A DNA stretch of 64,000 bases, taken from positions 114,076,176 through 114,140,175 of the forward strand of contig CM060897.1 in NCBI GenBank assembly GCA_030762935.1, given 5' to 3'. Below are positions 58,145-64,000 of this stretch, piece by piece (the stretch's first letter is position 1; each line of letters opens with the position of its first letter). A program made the position numbers and the translations under genes. This DNA is from Hymenopus coronatus (lineage: Eukaryota > Arthropoda > Insecta > Mantodea > Hymenopodidae). The notes below the pieces were generated by a model. That model had not been told where the DNA came from, did not search any database, and worked only from the letters and a program-made list of their open reading frames with translations.

Positions 58145-58995
58145 AAAAATCTGATGTGAATCATTTACCTAAGTTTCTCTATATCTCTGCAACAAATTAT
58201 TGTTAAAAAGCTTATTCTTCTATAAACTTCATACTAATGGATAACAATTTGCAGAAATGATCCTGTTACTTGCTTCTATGTAAGTAGTAGGGGGATAAGA
58301 GAGTATAATGGGTTACTGTGATAGTCAAAAGCTGGTTGCTCTGTGATTGAAGTTTCTTTGTTTGTATGGATAGGTGTTGAGAAATTCCCGTATGAGGAAG
58401 GTATATTTTATAGCTCAAAACAACAGCAAGGAATATCTAAAAATGATAAACTGCACGAAAAAAAGGTATATATTAAATTGTGTGTATTAATAAGCTCTAC
58501 AATTTCTATTGAGTAACTTTTTGACTATCTCCTATGGTTCACCACTTGTGCAATATTCCTCAAAATTGGTCCACAACAAAGAGGTCTTCAGAGGATATTC
58601 CTTGAAAATTAAATATCTACACTTTATTTTTATGTAAATATCTTTAATATACGATATTTTAATCAAAATTTAGAGAGCCATTTTTGAGAAAATAAAAAAA
58701 AAATCGAAAACGTTTCCTGTAAAAAGTAGTTGGGGGATACTCTTGAAAGTTTTAATATCGCATCTCTATGCTATACTGCCCACAGATATACACACACGCA
58801 CACACACTCGCACACACACACTCACAGATAGACTGACAGACACTCAGACAGACGAGAAGTTTTCTAAAAATGCTTTTCTTGGATTCAGGGTCTCTCAAAA
58901 CTTATATTTTCCGGTGAAATCTCGGTATGGAATTTTCGGATGCAATACAATACCTTCTCTATATACTATGTACATAGTAGGTGTAGAGAAAGTAA
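58145..58995 (+). repeat. ACT repeat, full-length, forward
   Basis: ATCTGATGTGAATCATTTACC to GTAGGTGTAGAGAAAGTAAAA. Confidence 0.85.
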
Positions 58996-59935
58996 AATGT
59001 ATTTTTAGAAAAAGGTCTATGTGTACCCATGTGTCTGCAAACACGATAACTCTAAAAAGGAAGGTCGATAAAATGCCAAATCTGACACAAGATTTTGAGA
59101 ACAATGTCCCCATCCAAACCTACGTTTGACATGGAAAAATTTCGAAAACTTTGATCTTCTCAAAAATGGCCCTAAGGATTTTGATTAACATTCTGTACAT
59201 TAAAGATATACAATGAATATCTTTACTTTTCTGGGAATAACCTCTGAAGACCTCTTCATTCTGCATGACATTTGCATAAATGGTAAACCACAAGAGATAG
59301 GAAAAAAGTTACTACACAAAAAATGTTAAAACACACAATTTATGCCGTATACGTTTTTCGTGGAGCTGAACATTTCTGAGATATTCCTTGTTATTGGTTT
59401 ATTTTTTAATACTGCTTAACTCCCGCTTTTACTACTTGGGGTACCGCAATCGATGACCTGAATATACACAGAATGAAAATGGAACACCGGCGAAATACAA
59501 AGCCGTGGGAAACCGGAGAGTCGGGAGAAAAACCGCCCCTGCGCCACAATCACACATGCGGTCGCTTGGGGTTGAACCCCGGCCATCTGGGTGTGAGGCA
59601 AGTGCCATGGCGTGGTCGTATGTTTGGTTTAGTTTTAAAATGATTTTAAAAAACTTTTAACATACCTTTTGAAAAAGCATAAGGGAATTTTCAACTCCTG
59701 GCCATGCAAAGAAACAAATTTCTATATCATAGCAAATAGATTTTAAAAAATTTAACCATCGCTTTATCCTATGGTTCTCCCTTATTTATCTTCTACTTAA
59801 GAGAAAGAAAGTAATAAGACCATATGTGCTAATGTTTATCTCCATTAGCAAAAAGTAGAAGCGTTTTAACAATAGTTTGTTGCAGAGATATAGAGAAAGT
59901 CATGTGATTGAAACACATCGGATTTTATATAACGT
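58995..59935 (-). repeat. ACT repeat split by SINE F, reverse
   Basis: Left piece 58995-59400 and right piece 59630-59935 are contiguous in other copies (TTCCTTGTTATTGGTTT then AGTTTTAAAATG). Confidence 0.8.
59402..59628 (-). mobile_element. SINE F (tRNA-derived) with short target duplication
   Basis: Reverse strand: head ACGCCATGGCACTTGCCTCAC (A-box side) and B box GGCCGGGGTTCAACCCCAAG, then GACCGCATGTGTGATTGTGG and the tail GCGGTACCCCAAGTAGTAAAAGCGGGAGTTAA. TTGGTTT occurs at both edges of the insertion. The second copy is at 61975-62225. Confidence 0.75.
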
Positions 59936-60065
59936 TGTGTGTGTGTATGTGTGTGTGTGTGTGAATAGTATAATTCGACAAAGAAAAAAATGCGTAAATT
60001 TCAAACCTAATATTTGAGTATACTGCAGGGATGTGGCACAAAACTCCATCTTAAATGGTAATGGT
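59935..60065 (-). repeat. ACT fragment with (GT)n
   Basis: GTGTGTGTGTATGTGTGTG tract followed by ATTTCAAACCTAATATTTGAG and GGGATGTGGCACAAAAC, the AC-tract region of the element in reverse. Confidence 0.6.
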
Positions 60066-60112
60066 AATTCACAAGGAAAGTTTTTCGGAAAGTTTTTATA
60101 AATGAATGATCC

Positions 60113-60335
60113 CACTTGTCCCGGGTTCGATTCCCGGCTGGGGCGAGGAATTCTTCTTTAACCATAATTTATCCCTATCCCCCACAGAGTCTGGAAGTAT
60201 GTATGTGAGAGTGAATGTGTGCGTGTTTGAGGAAATATAATAGGTTAAACCCAACGTAAATCTAAAGACGAGTTGTTTCTAATTCGAAGCCCCCCATATG
60301 ACCTGTTAAAGGGAACATGATACAACAACAACAAC
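60113..60335 (+). mobile_element. SINE D (tRNA-derived), with hairpin tail
   Basis: B box TGTCCCGGGTTCGATTCCCGGC, TTATCCCTATCCCCCACAGAG, GTGAGAGTGAATGTGTGCG and the tail GAAGCCCCCCATATGACC ... TTAAAGGGAACATGATACAAC. The first half of the head is missing. Confidence 0.8.
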
Positions 60336-60339
60336 AAAA

Positions 60340-60400
60340 CCAATAATTTATTATACAGATATGGAGAAAGTCATATGAATGGAGCATGTAATAAACTCTT
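60340..60400 (-). repeat. ACT repeat tip, reverse
   Basis: AATAATTTATTATACAGATATGGAGAAAGTCATATGAATGG. Confidence 0.7.
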
Positions 60401-60560
60401 CTTTTGGCATCTACTAAGTTGATCCAGAATATTAGTCCATAGCTCATCAATGAATGAAACCTCCTATTTATAAGTTCAATTAATGATCTGATTGCAAAAC
60501 ATGCAGAGCTTAGTTTGGATAAGATATAATCAAGAATAATAATCTTTCCCTGGTCGAGTA
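60400..60560 (-). pseudogene. LINE reverse transcriptase, C-terminal fragment
   Basis: On the - strand it encodes KLSSACFAIRSLIELINRRF then HSLMSYGLIFWINLVDAKRR, the KLSSACYxIRSL ... SxxHSIMSYGIIFWGNxxxxKR block common at the end of the reverse transcriptase of jockey/CR1-like LINEs. About ten residues usually found between the two blocks are missing. No complete element around it. Confidence 0.75.
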
Positions 60561-60639
60561 AATAGAAAATATACCGAGAGTTAATTTGTATTGACTTATA
60601 TAAGAATGCATTTAATGAAAATGAACCGCCATGCCGCAT

Positions 60640-61060
60640 CACGTTTCATTAGATCTGCAATGAGCTTACAAGAGCCTCTTGAACTGGAATGACAAAAATG
60701 GGAACGTATGACGGCGGTATGTCAGGTCAGTTCATGGATTTTAATATCTTCCAACTTAATTACTGTGGACGGCTGGAGTGGCATCTAAATGCAGTAATAA
60801 ACAGCAGAGTCTGTGGTCTTCAATGCTGTATGTCATAACCATACACTAGCCAGGTCGAATAATCTAGTCCAGGCATGTCCAAAGGTAGCTCTTGTGAGAT
60901 ACTGACGTCAGAACGTCGTTTCCCTCGACTCCAATCAAGGAGGAGAAATTCTATTGAGTCACACATATAGTGGTTGGCAACACTTGTGTTGTGTGTAAGT
61001 AAACAAACAGAATGACAGCTTTGAATAATTTGTTTGTTCCACACTAGCTGTGTGTAGGGA
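60640..61060. other. unassigned
   Basis: Somewhat less AT-rich single-copy sequence. I see no splice-bounded or recognisable coding segment. Confidence 0.4.
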
Positions 61061-61064
61061 AAGA

Positions 61065-61270
61065 GTTGGAAAGGTAGAGTCAGACTGAAAATCTGAATAG
61101 AATAAGTAGGATTTGAACCATGATCTCCAGGTCTACGTCAAGTTGCTCTAACCTCTAACCTCTAAGCAATATGCCCATATATCATTAAATTCCCCAACTA
61201 ACTCACGTTTTTCCGGTAAACCACAAGGAGATCTCAAATTATTTTGAATACTGGCGACTTACAATGTAGT
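61065..61270 (-). mobile_element. SINE C, reverse member of a facing pair
   Basis: Reverse strand: TTTGAGATCTCCTTGTGGTTTACC, GAGTTAGTTGGGGAATTTAATG, head with GGTTAGAGCAAC and B box ATGGTTCAAATCCTAC, end CAGTCTGACTCTACC. Confidence 0.75.
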
Positions 61271-61374
61271 AAGTATTTTAAGCCCCGAGCTTTGTAGTTT
61301 GTAACCATTGTAGTAATTTATTTGGCATACTAACTGTGTGTGTGACAGGATTTGGAAATTGCCATCGGGGTGTG

Positions 61375-61560
61375 TCACCTCTAAATTATTTGAGATCTTC
61401 TTGTGTGGTTATTGAGAAAAACGCGACTTAGTTGGGGAAGTTAATCCTATAGACATATTACCATGGTAGCTTAGGGGTTAGAGCAACTGGATGGAGGAGA
61501 TCTGTAATTCAAATCCCGGCTATAAAATTTAATTTTTCAATGTGACTCTACCTTTCTAGA
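61375..61560 (+). mobile_element. SINE C, forward member of a facing pair
   Basis: TTTGAGATCTTCTTGTGTGG, CGACTTAGTTGGGGAAGTTAATC, head TGGTAGCTTAGGGGTTAGAGC, B box TAATTCAAATCCCGGC, end AATGTGACTCTACC. It shares the GGGG/GGTTAGAGC variant with its neighbour, so the two are closer to each other than to those at 7.1 and 30.1 kb. Confidence 0.75.
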
Positions 61561-61974
61561 ATATCAGGTTCTTAACGAGTTGCGCACGAACTGCAAATTT
61601 CCTCCATCACAAAATGGTACGAAAGTCATTATAATCATTGCCAAAGGTTTCGTTTTCCATATTTCTATTATTTACAACATATTAATGGCAAAATTTCGTT
61701 CCATATTTTTTTCCGAGTAAATCTTCTCTAAAATGAATTGTATTAACAGTAGACTAGGCGACAATCATTTGTTTCTAAGGCTCTGTACAGCTTCCTTGGT
61801 AGACACTCTTCCAAAGTAAACCGTATCACCAAAATCACAAAAAGAGAGCACTAGGTGCAGACGAGGAAGGCCTTGGGTTTAAAAATATTCAATTGTATCT
61901 CAGAGTGGCATTGTCAATGCTTCACACGGAGTGGAATGAACTACTCGACACCCCCTCTGCTGTTTCAATTTGGT
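61561..61974. other. unassigned
   Basis: No recognisable feature. Confidence 0.4.
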
Positions 61975-62225
61975 AAGTGACCGTACCGTGGTCGAGAGGT
62001 TAGACCACTCGCCTCTCACCTGGATGACCCGGGTTCGATCTTAAGCAACCGCATATATGAATTGTGGTGAACAAAGCGGCGCAGAGAGAGGTTTCTCCGA
62101 GTCCTTCGGTTTCCCCCTCTATCGCATTTCCCCGATGCTCCATCTTAATTTCGTGTATCACCAGTTATCGCCTGCGGTACCACAAGTAGTAAAAGCGGGT
62201 GTTACATTATAAAAAAATTGGAATG
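61975..62225 (+). mobile_element. SINE F (tRNA-derived)
   Basis: Head ACCGTGGTCGAGAGGTTAGAC (A box) and B box GACCCGGGTTCGATCTTAAG, body AACCGCATATATGAATTGTGG, tail GCGGTACCACAAGTAGTAAAAGCGGG followed by TGTTACATTATAAAAAAATTGG. Confidence 0.8.
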
Positions 62226-62444
62226 CTTGGTGTGTAGGAACAACCCAGTATTGCTTTTGTACAAAAAAGAGTTTCTATTCACTGATTCCCCACTAGCTGT
62301 GCGCGGTGGAAGGTGATTGGCGATAGCACCAAGGGAGAGATGCTGGTGAAATGGCTAACAGTTTTTCTCAGAGGTTTTCTTTCGAATCACAAGACTATTT
62401 GCACGGGACCAAATGATTCTCTTCCTCTTAGCCTCAGATCTGCA

Positions 62445-62540
62445 TGTACAGTGAAATCCCGGTATCGAATAATTTGGTGGTAAACAGTACCTTCTCTACC
62501 TACCATGTACATTGCGCATACTTGCTAGAGGAAGTAAATT
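62445..62540 (+). repeat. ACT repeat right tip, forward
   Basis: CAGTGAAATCCCGGTATCGAAT ... ACCTTCTCTACCTACCATG ... CTTGCTAGAGGAAGTAAA. Confidence 0.75.
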
Positions 62541-63899
62541 AATGTCCAACTAATCTCAAATAATAATATAACAAAATTGGCAATGTAATATAACTCAATG
62601 AACATTGCAAACATTGGGTGAAGATTCTGAGGCAGAAAAGGCTGAAAGGTCTAATCCTCGAAGACGATGAAGATAATAAAGAGTAAATTACTCAAATCTC
62701 AAGAAACTTTGGCAGCTTTCGTCATTTAAATTTAATTCTCATTTTTTTAAACTTTTATTTAATATGTATATTAAGATGTTAAGTATAATTTCCCCTAAGT
62801 GAAATCTTAGTTATACAAAAACAAATTCATAATTTAATACAAACAAATCTAATATGGAAAACTTTATACATCATATTAAATGTTATACAATAACTTCAAG
62901 ACATTTGTTGAGCTAATTTCATCAGTTTATCATAAGTAATATAACGAAAGGTCCAACTATTATCCATAAATTCATTTGCAACTTGTTGCGAGCAAATTTA
63001 TCTAAAGAAAAGTTGTAGTTTTAGTTGTATTTAATAAGACTATTTCGTAAACAAAATAACAAAGATTAGCCAATATGGACATAAGGAATAATATTCCTCA
63101 AATCCCATTTGCCTTGACGTACCAAAATCAGTGCAACTTGATGTCCATATCGTAAATCATGACCTCGTTACTTACAGAATTCGTTGAACTGGTTTCATAT
63201 ACTGTTTCTGCTGTTTTTAGTATTCTGCGACTTAGTGTTTTAAATTAATGTCTATTTCAGCGATAGACCTCTCCCCAAAACATTTTGAACTTCCACCATT
63301 ACGGGAAATCACTGCACACTGATACTATTATTATGAGAGAAAACAAATGCACGTGGGAGCGATAATTTTAGAAAAACAATTGCACGTGGGTGTGAGAAAA
63401 AAGACGATTAAAACGCTGAGATAATGAGTTCCGGTTGGTTGGAATTTTACTCTCCAATGCACTGGATTGGCCACTTACTACGATCACGTATCAAGAACGA
63501 AATAGTCACGTTAATATTTTTTGTTTTCAGCAATATGGACGTTACAATGACGGAACCCTGCAGTAAATAGTTGGCATTTTGAGCTGCTTTTATTAATAGC
63601 TTAGCTTCCAGAGCGCTGCACTAATATGCTAATTAAGTAAACGTTACAGAGCTTGATATGTTTCCAGCGAATTCATTTACAGCACCAAAACATCGCATAT
63701 TATTTGATACAGAGCGGTGTTGTGAATAACACACACACACACGCCCACACACATACTTCCTCTATCTACCGCTATTGTTCTATTCTACAACACGTTACTG
63801 TTGTTAGGCAGGTCATCAATCAACTTTAGTCACCATTTTATGACATAATAAAATAACGTATTAAGTTATCTACTACATAAAGTAAGTAACGGCAGTATT
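62541..63899. other. AT-rich sequence, no feature assigned
   Basis: The longest stretch of the last 30 kb without ACT repeats or SINEs. It holds a short CA microsatellite (63729-63755) and the near-repeated phrase TGCACGTGGG(A/T)G at 63350 and 63383. I find no splice-supported frame on either strand. Confidence 0.45.
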
Positions 63900-64000
63900 T
63901 TTCCCAAAATCAATTTCAGAATTTCACTGGAAGTATATTTTAATTGCCCCTCAGCCAAAAAAATCTGACGTGCTAGATTCACATTTTGTTCTCCACCTAT
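63900..64000. repeat. ACT repeat fragments at the window edge
   Basis: Reverse piece CCCAAAATCAATTTCAGAATTTC, ACTGGAAGTATATTTT, then a forward start AAAAATCTGACGTGCTAGATTC. The latter is probably a new copy running out of the window. Confidence 0.6.

Noticed and set aside
60262..60642. 126-codon open frame on the - strand as a host gene
   Set aside because: Its centre is a LINE reverse-transcriptase C-terminal block. The remainder includes a SINE D tail.

Overview
This is a repeat-dominated, AT-rich segment of an animal nuclear genome. Introns with GT/AG boundaries, tRNA-derived SINEs, LINE fragments and a mariner element all point to a metazoan, most likely an arthropod with a large genome; I could not fix the species. 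I find one credible host gene. It is a small heat shock protein (alpha-crystallin/Hsp20 family) on the + strand, whose three coding exons (23673-23837, 28561-28782, 32718-32810) join in frame into a 159-residue protein. A conserved TATA box (21256) and a splice donor (21360) suggest a further non-coding first exon, so the gene would run from about 21.29 kb to 32.97 kb.

The first 23 kb is a diverged inverted duplication. The left arm (about 830-7645) is the mirror image of the right arm (about 15680-22905), around an 8 kb spacer. Each arm holds the same promoter, first exon and splice donor (right arm + strand 21256-21361, left arm - strand 2471-2361). The arms therefore look like two head-to-head small heat shock gene promoters. 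The coding exons of the second copy should lie just beyond the left edge of the window. SINEs present in one arm but not the other date some insertions to after the duplication.

Most remaining sequence is one interspersed repeat of about 0.8-0.9 kb, which I call the ACT repeat because both ends carry the inverted motif ACTTTCTCTAC. I count roughly 60 full or partial copies in both orientations, often chained head to tail. 'Forward' means the CATGACTTTCTCTAC end is on the left. Typical internal order is: the CATGCTAATCGAG region, a CCAGGAGTT region, GGCTATTCCCAGAAAATTC, TTAGAGCCATTTTTGAGAAA, TACCAAGTTTGGTATTT, an (AC)n tract, GGTGAAATCTCGGTAT, and a right end with GTACATAGTACGTGTAGAGAAAGTAAAA. 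I see no recognisable protein domain in it.

Other mobile DNA includes several tRNA-derived SINE families (my labels A-F), LINE fragments (RNase H/zinc-knuckle tails at 7.7-8.5, 33.5 and 42.5 kb; reverse transcriptase pieces at 48.2-49.5 and 60.4 kb), a 1.17 kb inactive mariner with TA target duplication (37767-38937), and a second DDE transposase fragment (50545-51775) split by an ACT repeat. The region from 33 to 64 kb contains no host gene that I can support. Coordinates of repeats are read by eye and are accurate to about 10-30 bases unless a motif position is given.
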